Shown piece by piece: positions 26,466 to 34,975 of a DNA stretch of 38,083 nt. This DNA comes from an uncultured Alistipes sp. (GTDB lineage Bacteria > Bacteroidota > Bacteroidia > Bacteroidales > UBA932). A program made the position numbers and the translations under genes. Each line of letters begins with the position of its first letter. The stretch's first letter is position 1. The stretch is from NCBI GenBank assembly GCA_902388455.1, contig CABMPD010000020.1, forward strand, positions 1 to 38,083, read 5' to 3'. The notes below the pieces were generated by a model. The model made no database searches. It had not been told where the DNA came from and saw only the letters and a program-made list of their open reading frames with translations.

Positions 26466-27860
26466 ATGAAAGGCAAGTTCGTGATATACCAGATGCTGCC
26501 CAGGGTGTTCGGCAATACTCATGCTGTCAACAGGCCCGGTGGCACCCTCGCAGAGAACGGCACCGGAAAGTTCAAGGACATCACGGTGTCGGTTCTCGAA
26601 GAGATCCGTAAGCTCAACGTCTCCTATATCTGGTATACCGGTATAGTCCGGCATGCCGTGGCAGGGGACCCGGGGGTCAAGGGCGGCGCCGGCTCTCCTT
26701 TCGCGATTACCGACTGGTATGACGTCAATCCTTATCTGGCGTCCAGGGAGAGCAACCGTATGCAGGAGTTTGAAGCTCTGGTGGCCCGTACACGCGATGC
26801 AGGTATGGGTACCATCATCGATTTCGTGCCCAATCATGTGTCCCCGGCTTATCACAGCCAGGTGAACAGCTTTGACGAGCGCAACTTCTATCCAGGACAT
26901 ATCCATGACTGGGACTGGACCGATACCGTCAAGCTCAATTACTCGGACCGTGACACCTGGGAAAAGATGCGGGACGTACTGCTGTTCTGGGCGTCCAAGG
27001 GAGTAGGGGGCTTCCGCTGCGATATGGTGGAGCTCGTACCCGTGGACTTCTGGCAGTGGTGCATCGCCTCGGTAAAGAAGGTATATCCGAAACTTATATT
27101 CATAGGAGAGGCCTATCAACCTGACAATTATCCGGATTTGTTCGACAGGGGCGGTTTCGACTACCTGTACGACAAGTCCGGTTTCTATGACACCTTGAAG
27201 AGAATCGTCAGGGGAGAAGCTCCGGCAAGCAGCCTTACCGGAGAGTGGCAGAAACTGGGCAAATACCAGGAGAAGATGCTGAATTTCCTGGAGAATCACG
27301 ATGAGGACAGGATATCGTCACCTTATTTCGCCGGCAGCCCATTCGGCGGACTGGCTGCGCTGTTCGTCTCGCTGTTCTTCAATACAGCTCCGTTCATGCT
27401 CTATTTCGGCCAGGAACTGGGCGAGGGACCGGACAAGACATCCATATTCGATTTCTGTTCTCTCCCTAAGATGCGGTCATGGATCCGCGGCCTCAAGGCC
27501 GGAGACCCGATGAAGTATCTCGGTTACGAGGAGCAGGCTCTCTATGTGGTGTACAGGGAATTCATGAAGAAAGCCGCTGAGCCGGCTATCCGGCGGGGCG
27601 ATACATTTGACCTGGAGTATGCGAATCCACGCTCCGAGCATTTCGATCCGGACCGTCATTTCGTATTTCTGAGGAAATTCAACAACAGCCTTTATCTCTG
27701 TGCCGCCAATTTCTCCAACGAGCGGGTACAGATCAAGGTCAATATTCCCAGGCATGCCTTCGAATATTTCGGAATCCAGGAGACTGAGGTACTCAACAGC
27801 ACCGTTCCGGTGGAAGTGAGAATAGCCTCTGACGCAGGAACTTTACTAAAATTACAATAA
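26466..27860 (+). CDS. GH13 alpha-amylase-family glycosidase, cytoplasmic
   Basis: A 464-residue protein with the alpha-amylase (beta/alpha)8 barrel. Conserved regions are DFVPNH (residues 119-124), GFRCDMVE with nucleophile Asp186, FIGEAY with acid/base Glu215, and LENHDEDR with the transition-state residue Asp279. A C-terminal beta domain follows (HFVFLRKFNNSLYLCAANFSNE). There is no signal peptide, so it should act in the cytoplasm on imported or stored alpha-glucans. Subfamily and bond specificity cannot be assigned with confidence; a trehalose- or maltodextrin-acting enzyme is conceivable. It lies 4 bp after the PPi-phosphofructokinase gene and 23 bp before the kinase-like gene, suggesting a joint role in sugar catabolism. 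Confidence 0.88.
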   Translation: MKGKFVIYQMLPRVFGNTHAVNRPGGTLAENGTGKFKDITVSVLEEIRKLNVSYIWYTGIVRHAVAGDPGVKGGAGSPFAITDWYDVNPYLASRESNRMQEFEALVARTRDAGMGTIIDFVPNHVSPAYHSQVNSFDERNFYPGHIHDWDWTDTVKLNYSDRDTWEKMRDVLLFWASKGVGGFRCDMVELVPVDFWQWCIASVKKVYPKLIFIGEAYQPDNYPDLFDRGGFDYLYDKSGFYDTLKRIVRGEAPASSLTGEWQKLGKYQEKMLNFLENHDEDRISSPYFAGSPFGGLAALFVSLFFNTAPFMLYFGQELGEGPDKTSIFDFCSLPKMRSWIRGLKAGDPMKYLGYEEQALYVVYREFMKKAAEPAIRRGDTFDLEYANPRSEHFDPDRHFVFLRKFNNSLYLCAANFSNERVQIKVNIPRHAFEYFGIQETEVLNSTVPVEVRIASDAGTLLKLQ

Positions 27861-27883
27861 CACTATAACTAACTGTTTGAAAC

Positions 27884-28942
27884 ATGATTACAGGTGCACA
27901 GCTTCTTGAGATAGCCCGCAGCTTCCAGCTGGAGGGAACACCGGAACAGGTGGATAATCTCGGTGACGGATTTATCAACGATACATATATCATCCGGCTT
28001 TCCGGAAGTCCGGTGAAGTATATCCTACAGCGTAAGAATACCAACATCTTCAAGGATATACCGGGGATGATGAATAACATCCATGCCATTACCCGGCATC
28101 TCAAGAAAAAAATAGAGGCAGCAGGCGGCGACCCTATGAGGGAGGCTCTTACCGTAGTGCCTGCCAATGACGGCAAACTCTATCATGTATATGAGGGCGA
28201 ATATTGGTGTGTAACTGTATTTATTGGAGATTCAGTAAGTTATGATAAAGCGGACACTCCTTTGCTCGCTGAGCGCGGAGGCCGCGGCATAGGTAAGTTC
28301 CAGGCCATGCTCTCGGATTTCGACCAACCGCTGGTGGACACGCTTCCTGGTTTCCACAACATAAAGTTCCGTTTCGGACAGTGGGATGAGACTCTGGCCA
28401 GAGATCCTGAGCACAGGGCGGCATCCGTACGTGACCTGATTGCGGAGGTGGAGGCCAGACGGGCCGTGATGCTGGACTTCTACAAACTGATAGAAGACGG
28501 TCAGATACCTCTGAGAGTTACACACAACGATACCAAGATAGCCAACATGCTGTTTGACCACGACGGCAATGTCCTGTGCGTCCTGGACCTGGATACAGTG
28601 CTCAAGGCTCCGTGCCTGTATGACTTCGGAGACTCGATCCGCTCGTATACCAATACCGGTGCCGAGGACGATCCGAACCTGGACAATGTGTCCATGAGCC
28701 GGGAGATGTACGATGCATTCCTGCGCGGTTATCTGTCCGAGGCCGGAAGTTTCCTGACCGACATCGAACGGAAATATCTGCCGTTCTCGGCCAGGTACAT
28801 CACATACGAGCAGGTGCTGCGTTTCCTCATGGACTATATAGACGGCGACAAGTACTACAAGGTGAAATATCCGGAGCACAACCTCGTCCGGACCAAAGCC
28901 CAGCTCAAGCTGCTGCAGTCCATCGAACAGCAACTGTTCTAA
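27884..28942 (+). CDS. nahK: N-acetylhexosamine 1-kinase-like phosphotransferase
   Basis: A 352-residue APH/choline-kinase-fold protein. The opening LGDGFINDTYII and YILQRKNTNIFKD is the ATP-binding lobe. The catalytic loop is RVTHNDTKIANML (His214, Asp216, Asn221), followed by the metal-binding DLDT (235-238) and a DFGDSIR segment. The ending VKYPEHNLVRTKAQLKLLQ closely resembles, from memory, bifidobacterial NahK, which phosphorylates GlcNAc and GalNAc at C1. Length also agrees with NahK (about 360). Related Bacteroidota genes are often just labelled aminoglycoside phosphotransferase, and the sugar specificity is unproven. Lacto-N-biose phosphorylase, the usual NahK partner, is not in the window. 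It sits between the GH13 gene and rarA. Confidence 0.8.
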   Translation: MITGAQLLEIARSFQLEGTPEQVDNLGDGFINDTYIIRLSGSPVKYILQRKNTNIFKDIPGMMNNIHAITRHLKKKIEAAGGDPMREALTVVPANDGKLYHVYEGEYWCVTVFIGDSVSYDKADTPLLAERGGRGIGKFQAMLSDFDQPLVDTLPGFHNIKFRFGQWDETLARDPEHRAASVRDLIAEVEARRAVMLDFYKLIEDGQIPLRVTHNDTKIANMLFDHDGNVLCVLDLDTVLKAPCLYDFGDSIRSYTNTGAEDDPNLDNVSMSREMYDAFLRGYLSEAGSFLTDIERKYLPFSARYITYEQVLRFLMDYIDGDKYYKVKYPEHNLVRTKAQLKLLQSIEQQLF

Positions 28943-28955
28943 CACAATTTATATT

Positions 28956-30260
28956 ATGTTAAATACGGTTCCGTCCACTCCCGGCATACCTCTTCCCGAG
29001 CGCATGCGCCCGAATTCCCTCGCGGAGTTCGTCGGCCAGGAACATCTGGTGGGTCCCGGAGCCGTGCTGCGGAAGATGATTGAGTCGGGCAACATATCTT
29101 CCTTCATCCTGTGGGGACCTCCCGGCGTGGGCAAGACAACTCTTGCCCACATCGTTTCCAAAGAGCTGCACCGCGACTTCTATACGCTCTCTGCCATCAG
29201 TTCCGGAGTCAAGGACCTGCGCGATGTTTTCGCCCGGGCCAAGGACAACTCCATCTTCGCCAAAGGCTCCCCGATACTCTTCATCGACGAGATACACCGT
29301 TTCTCCAAGTCCCAGCAGGACGCCCTGCTGGGAGCTGTGGAGACCGGTACGGTCACTCTCATCGGAGCCACTACCGAGAATCCTTCCTTCGAGGTCATCA
29401 CGCCGCTGCTCTCCCGATGCCAGGTGTTCGTCATGAAGTCTCTGGAAGTCAAGGACCTGGAGCAGCTGCTGGACAGGGCCCTTACCCAGGACGCCTATCT
29501 GAGTTCCCGCAATATCGAGGTCCGCGAGCGGACAGCTCTGTTCCGGTTCTCCGGCGGTGATGCCCGTAAGCTGCTCAATATCTTCGAGATAGTCGTTAAT
29601 TCATTCCCTCCTGACGCACCTGTAATCATCGATGACGCCACAGTGGCCGACCGCCTGCAGGAGAACATCACAGTCTATGACAAGAACGGGGAGATGCACT
29701 ACGACATCATCTCTGCCTTCATCAAGAGCATACGCGGCTCGGACCCGAACGGGGCCGTCTACTGGATGGCCCGGATGCTGGCCGGCGGAGAAGACCCCCT
29801 CTTCATTGCCCGCAGGATGGTGATTCTGGCCTCGGAAGACATCGGTCTGGCCAATCCTAATGCACTGCTGCTGGCCCAGGCTACCTTCGACGCTGTCCAC
29901 AAGATAGGCATGCCCGAAGCCAGGATTATCCTGTCTGAGTGTGCCATATACCTCGCCACATGTGCCAAGAGCAATTCCTCCTATATGGCCATTGATGCCG
30001 CTCTGGGCCTGGTGAACAGTGGCGACAACTCCCCTGTTCCCCTGCATCTGCGCAATGCCCCCACCAAACTGATGAAAGACCTGGGATACCACGAGGGATA
30101 CCGTTATGCCCATGACTTTGAGGGCAACTTCACTGATCAGGAATTTCTTCCCGAGAACTTGAGCGGTACCCGCTTCTACAATCCCGGGGACAATCCCCGT
30201 GAGAGGGATATCCGCGCAAGGATGGAGCATCTCTGGCCGAAATACTCCGATAAAAAGTAA
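28956..30260 (+). CDS. rarA: replication-associated recombination protein RarA (MgsA)
   Basis: A 434-residue AAA+ ATPase. It has the family N-terminus (PLPERMRPNSLAEFVGQEHLVG), Walker A GPPGVGKTT (residues 54-62), Walker B ILFIDEIHRF (Asp111, Glu112) and sensor 1 GATTENPSFE. The C-terminal tetramerisation region contains DIISAFIKSIRGSDPNGAVYWMARML. RarA acts at stalled replication forks and single-strand gaps. It follows the kinase gene by 13 bp, so this housekeeping gene probably rides on the sugar-operon transcript. Length and motifs are normal. Confidence 0.95.
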   Translation: MLNTVPSTPGIPLPERMRPNSLAEFVGQEHLVGPGAVLRKMIESGNISSFILWGPPGVGKTTLAHIVSKELHRDFYTLSAISSGVKDLRDVFARAKDNSIFAKGSPILFIDEIHRFSKSQQDALLGAVETGTVTLIGATTENPSFEVITPLLSRCQVFVMKSLEVKDLEQLLDRALTQDAYLSSRNIEVRERTALFRFSGGDARKLLNIFEIVVNSFPPDAPVIIDDATVADRLQENITVYDKNGEMHYDIISAFIKSIRGSDPNGAVYWMARMLAGGEDPLFIARRMVILASEDIGLANPNALLLAQATFDAVHKIGMPEARIILSECAIYLATCAKSNSSYMAIDAALGLVNSGDNSPVPLHLRNAPTKLMKDLGYHEGYRYAHDFEGNFTDQEFLPENLSGTRFYNPGDNPRERDIRARMEHLWPKYSDKK

Positions 30261-30273
30261 GTACAGACGACAT

Positions 30274-31080
30274 ATGAGCGATATTACATTCGGCGCCCCC
30301 GTATTCACTCTGATTGCCGGTCCCTGCGTTATCGAGGGTCGCGACATTACCAGGTTCATAGCTTCCGAACTGTGTGCGCTGACGAATAAATACAGTATAC
30401 CTTTTATATTCAAAGCTTCCTATCGCAAGGCCAACCGTTCCCGCTATGACTCCTTCACCGGTATAGGAGACGAACGGGGACTAGAAATACTTGCCGGAAT
30501 CAGAGAGGATTTCGGAATACCGGTAGTAACGGACATTCATCAGCCGGAGGAAGCCGCACTGGCTGCCTCATACGGTATAGACATGCTTCAGATACCAGCA
30601 TTTCTCTGCCGGCAGACTGACCTGCTTGAGGCAGCTGCCAGGACAGGAAAGTGGGTCAATATAAAAAAAGGACAGTTCCTCTCCCCTGCCGCCATGCGTT
30701 TTGCGGCTGAGAAAATAACTCATGCCGGTAATTCTAAAGTAACCCTTACAGAGAGAGGGACACAGTTCGGTTACTCAGATTTGCTGGTGGATTTCAGGGG
30801 TATTCCCATTATGCGGCAACTTGGATTTCCGGTAATCCTGGATGTAACGCACTCGTTACAGGCTCCGAATCAGCCTGACGGAGTAACGGGAGGCCATCCG
30901 GAGATGATATCAGTTCTTGCACGTGCAGGTGTGGCAGCCGGGGTTGACGGTCTGTTTATGGAGACACATCCTGACCCGGCCACCGCCATGTCCGACGGAG
31001 CAAATATGCTGCGGCTCCCGCTGATGGAGGATTTGCTGCGGCAGCTTCTTCCTATAAGGGAAGCTGTAAAATCATTTTAA
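30274..31080 (+). CDS. kdsA: 3-deoxy-8-phosphooctulonate synthase (KDO8P synthase)
   Basis: A 268-residue enzyme from MSDITFG at 30274, 13 bp after rarA; the longer frame lies inside rarA. It condenses phosphoenolpyruvate with arabinose 5-phosphate to make KDO 8-phosphate for lipopolysaccharide core. Motifs are IAGPCVIEG, FKASYRKANRSR, DIHQPEEA, NIKKGQFLSP and DVTHSLQ. The Cys in AGPC (residue 18) occupies the place of the metal-ligand Cys of class II enzymes (E. coli has Asn there), so it is predicted to be metal-dependent. Base composition looks lower in G+C than in rarA upstream. Its stop codon directly abuts the stop codon of tamL on the other strand. Confidence 0.96.
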   Translation: MSDITFGAPVFTLIAGPCVIEGRDITRFIASELCALTNKYSIPFIFKASYRKANRSRYDSFTGIGDERGLEILAGIREDFGIPVVTDIHQPEEAALAASYGIDMLQIPAFLCRQTDLLEAAARTGKWVNIKKGQFLSPAAMRFAAEKITHAGNSKVTLTERGTQFGYSDLLVDFRGIPIMRQLGFPVILDVTHSLQAPNQPDGVTGGHPEMISVLARAGVAAGVDGLFMETHPDPATAMSDGANMLRLPLMEDLLRQLLPIREAVKSF

Positions 31081-33429
31081 TCAGAACGGATAGCCGATAC
31101 CGAACTGGAAGGCGTACCCTCCCCTTCTGAACCATTTACTGATATTGGGCCACTGTTGAGTGGACGGGTCATACAGCTTTATTCCCAAGTCAAAGCGGAC
31201 TACTACGAAATTAAGGTCGAGTCTGATGCCGGCACCTGCGCTGAATGCAGAGGTACGCAGCATATTTTTTAGGGAAAAATAAGAAAGCTGCTCTGCTGTC
31301 TGATCTTCCGTGCTGCCGCCCTCGACTGACTGGTGGTCCGCAATACGGGAGAGGTTCCAGACATTGCCCCAGTCTGCGAAGACCGCACCGCGGAAAATAG
31401 AGAAAAGGGGAAAGCGGTATTCGATATTGGCCTCCAGCCGCATATCTCCAGTCTGATTCGGAATGGAGAAAGTCTCGTCCATCTGTGAGGAACCTGGACC
31501 TACGCTGCGTGCGGTCCATCCCCTGAGACTGTTGGATCCTCCGGCCCAGAACAAGCGTTCGAAAGGCATTTTAGCGGAGTTCCCGTATGCATAGCCCAGA
31601 CCGCCAAGACCGCGGACGGCCAGGGCCTGCCTGTTGTTTCTTCCGAATTTCCAGGTATAGCTTAATGAGAGTTCCCCTCTTACGAACTGGGAGTAAGGAG
31701 AATTCCAGATAGTCCTGAACCCGGAACTGTCAGTCGGCATAAAACGGTTGAATGCCGATAGAAGGTTGCCGGCAATGTCGAACTGGAAATCAGCCTTGAA
31801 GAAAGAACCGGACGGGTTGATACTGGGGTCACTGCTGTATTGCACGTCAAATCCCAGACCGAATTCAAAGTGGTTCTTGTATGCTTCGCGGACAAACGGA
31901 TTTGTAAGTGACTCCAGAAATGCATCACTGTATACGGGCAGGTTTACAATGTTGATCTGCAGTGGAACAACCTTGAAATAATATTTGTTGGACTTACTGC
32001 TCCAGTTCCATCCGAAGTTGGCTCCGATCATATTGCGGGTGTATTCCGGACGGCGCTGGTAGTTGTATGACAGCTCTACGTCAGTACGTGGAATGATATT
32101 CTTGAACATCCTGGCCGGCAGAAACAGGAATGTAGGGAAACTCAGACCTGCGTTTGTACCGAATTCCGTGGCTCTGGTCTCATCGCGTACAGAGAACTGG
32201 AAATTACCGGAAACAGAGAGAGAGAGCCACTCTCCTCCGTGAAAGATGTTACGGTTGTAGTAGGATATGGTCGGAGAGATACCGATCAGGCCGGTTGAGT
32301 TGGTGGAAGCCTCCAGATTGACTTTATATCCGTGAGCCTTAGACGGAAGCAGCCGGATGCTGCAGTCGACTATATTGGTATCCGTTTTATTCAGCTCCAC
32401 ACTCACACTGCTGTAGATGCGCAGGTTGGACATTCTCTGGTATGTACTGTTGACTATGTCCGCGCTGTACACATCTCCTGGCTCTATGCGGTTCATCTTA
32501 TATAGAATGGAGGGACGTATTTTACGTTTTTTGTCATAGAGGATGGTTATATTCTCGTATTGAACTGTGTCTAGAATCTGCGGTATTTTGCGTGATACGG
32601 ACGCTCTGTAGCGGAGATTGTCCGAAACTGGATATACCATGACTTTGCCGAAATAGAAACGGCGGTGACGGATAGCATCTTCCGGACTGCTTCCCCTGGG
32701 ATAGTTACGGACTGATATTTTCAACAGAGCTGAGTCGGGGACAGATACAGTATCCGCAGCGAAGAAGTAGAAATTTTTCGAGAACTCGTAGAATCCCTGA
32801 TTCCGCAAGTACTGAGCAGATCTGTCCGATTCTCTGTCCAGCAGTTCCTCTGACAAGGCTGAGCCTATGCGTATCAGGGAATTCAATGTGTCCTTATATA
32901 TCTCCTCCGCGAGAACCGGGTCATCTACTTCGTAGTAAATTTTCTTGATGGGGTACTGCTTGCCCAATGTAACACGGTAGTCCACTGTGGTCTGCTGTTT
33001 CCGGATTTCTGCCAGAGCCTGCACGGATGAGCCGTAGTAACCTATATATTTAAGGTGCGTAGTGATATTCTCCTTGCTGTCCACCATCAGGGAGGGATTG
33101 AATACTACAGGTGCCTGGCCCAGTTTTGTGACGAACTTGTCCCAGCCTTTGCCCTTGCCGTTGGTCCAGTTGGCTACATACAGGAACGGATTCCATCCTC
33201 CGCGCTTGGTCTTGATAAAATAGGTGTTGGCTTTTTGACGGACGTAGTTGTCAAGTGTGTGGTCTTGAAAATCAGGGTAATCCTTGCGGTTGACCACTGT
33301 TACGACATTGCTCTTGAGCCTGGTCTGGTCCTCCGACAGAATCCGGGTAGTGCTGCATGAGGCCAGCAGACTGACCAGTAACACCGTAATGCAGGCAAGG
33401 CGGATATATCGGATTCTTTCGGGACGCAT
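31081..33429 (-). CDS. tamL: TamL-type BamA/TamA-family outer-membrane lipoprotein
   Basis: A 782-residue protein starting MRPERIRY at 33429. The longer frame crosses the promoter region and lacks a signal. The signal peptide ends in a lipobox LASC (Cys25), unusual for the Omp85 superfamily but characteristic of TamL in Bacteroidota. POTRA-like repeats follow (TVDYRVTLGKQYPIKKIYYEVDDP...; PGDVYSADIVNSTYQRMSN). A C-terminal 16-strand barrel contains WAGGSNSLRGWTARSVGPG, FRGAVFADWGNVW and a final YAFQFGIGYPF ending in Phe. TamL works with TamB in outer-membrane protein or lipid transport; no tamB is visible here. It has its own -7 element and faces kdsA with no gap. Confidence 0.9.
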   Translation of the reverse strand: MRPERIRYIRLACITVLLVSLLASCSTTRILSEDQTRLKSNVVTVVNRKDYPDFQDHTLDNYVRQKANTYFIKTKRGGWNPFLYVANWTNGKGKGWDKFVTKLGQAPVVFNPSLMVDSKENITTHLKYIGYYGSSVQALAEIRKQQTTVDYRVTLGKQYPIKKIYYEVDDPVLAEEIYKDTLNSLIRIGSALSEELLDRESDRSAQYLRNQGFYEFSKNFYFFAADTVSVPDSALLKISVRNYPRGSSPEDAIRHRRFYFGKVMVYPVSDNLRYRASVSRKIPQILDTVQYENITILYDKKRKIRPSILYKMNRIEPGDVYSADIVNSTYQRMSNLRIYSSVSVELNKTDTNIVDCSIRLLPSKAHGYKVNLEASTNSTGLIGISPTISYYNRNIFHGGEWLSLSVSGNFQFSVRDETRATEFGTNAGLSFPTFLFLPARMFKNIIPRTDVELSYNYQRRPEYTRNMIGANFGWNWSSKSNKYYFKVVPLQINIVNLPVYSDAFLESLTNPFVREAYKNHFEFGLGFDVQYSSDPSINPSGSFFKADFQFDIAGNLLSAFNRFMPTDSSGFRTIWNSPYSQFVRGELSLSYTWKFGRNNRQALAVRGLGGLGYAYGNSAKMPFERLFWAGGSNSLRGWTARSVGPGSSQMDETFSIPNQTGDMRLEANIEYRFPLFSIFRGAVFADWGNVWNLSRIADHQSVEGGSTEDQTAEQLSYFSLKNMLRTSAFSAGAGIRLDLNFVVVRFDLGIKLYDPSTQQWPNISKWFRRGGYAFQFGIGYPF

Positions 33430-33444
33430 TAAAATTAATTTATG

Positions 33445-33452
33445 CAAATTTA
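33445..33452 (-). promoter_or_regulatory. -7 element (TAAATTTG) for tamL
   Basis: Minus-strand TAAATTTG followed by CA, with 15 bases between its G and the tamL ATG at 33429. It supports that start and predicts a leader of about ten bases. Confidence 0.55.
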
Positions 33453-33483
33453 TAATTTTTATATGTAAATCAAAATACTTGGA

Positions 33484-33491
33484 TATATTTG
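33484..33491 (+). promoter_or_regulatory. -7 element (TATATTTG) for the arginine decarboxylase gene
   Basis: TATATTTG followed by CA, matching TAnnTTTG, 71 bases before the ATG at 33563. This gives the longest 5' leader among the promoters seen here. Confidence 0.55.
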
Positions 33492-33492
33492 C

Positions 33493-33520
33493 ATCCGGAA
33501 AAAATCCGGGTGAGCCGGAT
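33493..33520 (+). other. leader with two alternative hairpins
   Basis: The sequence ATCCGG occurs twice (33493-33498 and 33504-33509), and its complement CCGGAT occurs once (33515-33520). Either copy can pair with it, giving two mutually exclusive 6-bp stems near the 5' end of the predicted decarboxylase mRNA. A role in mRNA stability or regulation is possible, but stems this short can arise by chance. Confidence 0.3.
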
Positions 33521-33562
33521 ACCTCCGAAGAACAACAATGTAACTTAATTGGATTACCGAGT

Positions 33563-34960
33563 ATGAAGAACAAGTACATCGATCTGGTCGAGCAGTCCTT
33601 CGAGTTTCCGCAGGACGAATTCCGCGTAGAAGACGGGGCTCTCTATTTTCACGACATCCCGATGATGGACGTCATCGAGCAGTACGGCACGCCGCTGAAG
33701 ATATCGTATCTGCCCAAAATATCCTCCCAGATACAGCGGGCCAAGAGGATGTTCAACGTGGCCATGGCCAAGGTCGACTACCAGGGCGACTATCACTACT
33801 GCTACTGCACCAAGAGCTCGCACTTCTCCTTCGTGCTCGAGGAAGCCCTGAAGAACGACATCCACATCGAGACCTCATCGGCATTCGACTTCAACCTGAT
33901 CGAGTCGCTGTATGACAGTAAAATCGTGGACAAGGACCTCTACATCATCTGCAACGGTTACAAGAAAGACACCTACATCGCCAACATAGCCCAGTTCATC
34001 AACGACGGCTGGCACAACACCATACCCATCCTCGACAACATGCCCGAGCTCGACCAGCTCGACGCCGTGATCAACGAGCCCACCCGCATCGGCATCCGCA
34101 TCGCGGCCGAGGAGGAGCCCAAGTTCGAGTTCTACACCTCCCGCCTGGGCATCCGCTACAAGGACATCATGCCCTTCTACCAGGAAAAGCTCAGCCAGAA
34201 CAAGAAGTTCAGCCTCAAGATGCTGCATTTCTTCATCAACACCGGCATCAAGGACAACGCCTACTACTGGAACGAGCTGGGCAAGTGCGTCAACGTCTAC
34301 TGCAACCTCAAGGCCGTCTGCCCTACCCTCGACTCCCTGAACATCGGAGGCGGACTGCCGATCAAGAACTCCCTCGGCATGGACTACGACTACGAATATA
34401 TGATCGAGGAGGTCGTGGCCCAGATCAAGAGCATCTGCAACTCCCGCGGAGTCGCCGAGCCCAACATCTTCACCGAGTTCGGTTCCTACACCGTAGGCGA
34501 GAGCGGAGCCACCATATTCTCCATCCTCGGAGTCAAGCAGCAGAACGACCGCGAGAAATGGTACATGGTAGACAGTTCCTTCATGACCACCCTCCCCGAC
34601 ATCTGGGGCATCAAGCAGAAGTTCATCCTCCTGCCCATCAACAAATGGGACAAGCCCTACGAGAGAGTCTTCCTCGGAGGTCTCACCTGCGACAGCCAGG
34701 ACTACTACAACGCCGAGGAGCATGCCAACGCCATCTTCCTTCCCAAGGTCACCCCTGACGACCCGGAACCCCTGTACATCGGCTTCTTCCACACCGGAGC
34801 CTACCAGGAGTCAATAGCCGGCTACGGCGGCATCCAGCACTGCCTCCAGCCCGCTCCCAAGCATATCATCATCGACAAGACACCGGACGGGGACTATACC
34901 ACCAAGCTCTTCAGCAAGGAGCAGACCTACAAGTCGATGCTCAAGATACTCGGCTATTAA
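33563..34960 (+). CDS. speA: arginine decarboxylase, short Bacteroidota type
   Basis: A 465-residue PLP enzyme of the alanine-racemase fold. The start MKNKYIDLVEQSFEFPQDEF at 33563 matches the N-terminus I recall for the Bacteroidota family; the longer frame runs through the promoter. The PLP lysine is probably Lys84 in YCTKSSHF. Other hallmarks are SRLGIRYKD, LNIGGGLPIKNS, FTEFGSYTVGESGATIF and GGLTCDSQDYY, whose Cys should belong to the active site of the neighbouring subunit. It is shorter than the 630-660 residue E. coli-type SpeA, lacking its inserted domains. It should make agmatine for polyamine synthesis, although a related diamine or carboxynorspermidine substrate cannot be excluded. 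Codon use is strikingly rich in C-ending codons, suggesting high expression. A TrmH-type gene follows after 15 bp. Confidence 0.83.
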   Translation: MKNKYIDLVEQSFEFPQDEFRVEDGALYFHDIPMMDVIEQYGTPLKISYLPKISSQIQRAKRMFNVAMAKVDYQGDYHYCYCTKSSHFSFVLEEALKNDIHIETSSAFDFNLIESLYDSKIVDKDLYIICNGYKKDTYIANIAQFINDGWHNTIPILDNMPELDQLDAVINEPTRIGIRIAAEEEPKFEFYTSRLGIRYKDIMPFYQEKLSQNKKFSLKMLHFFINTGIKDNAYYWNELGKCVNVYCNLKAVCPTLDSLNIGGGLPIKNSLGMDYDYEYMIEEVVAQIKSICNSRGVAEPNIFTEFGSYTVGESGATIFSILGVKQQNDREKWYMVDSSFMTTLPDIWGIKQKFILLPINKWDKPYERVFLGGLTCDSQDYYNAEEHANAIFLPKVTPDDPEPLYIGFFHTGAYQESIAGYGGIQHCLQPAPKHIIIDKTPDGDYTTKLFSKEQTYKSMLKILGY

Positions 34961-34975
34961 GCTTTAGTATAGGAA

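Noticed and set aside
31042..31078. Stem CAGCTTC/GAAGCTG as an intrinsic terminator for kdsA
   Set aside because: The stem is only 7 bp with an 11-base loop, lies inside the coding sequence and is not followed at once by a T run; too weak to annotate.
33875..34792. Minus-strand open frame of 305 codons opposite the arginine decarboxylase gene
   Set aside because: Composition is almost all Val, Asp, Glu, Gly and Leu, the reverse reading of C-ending codons; not a plausible protein.
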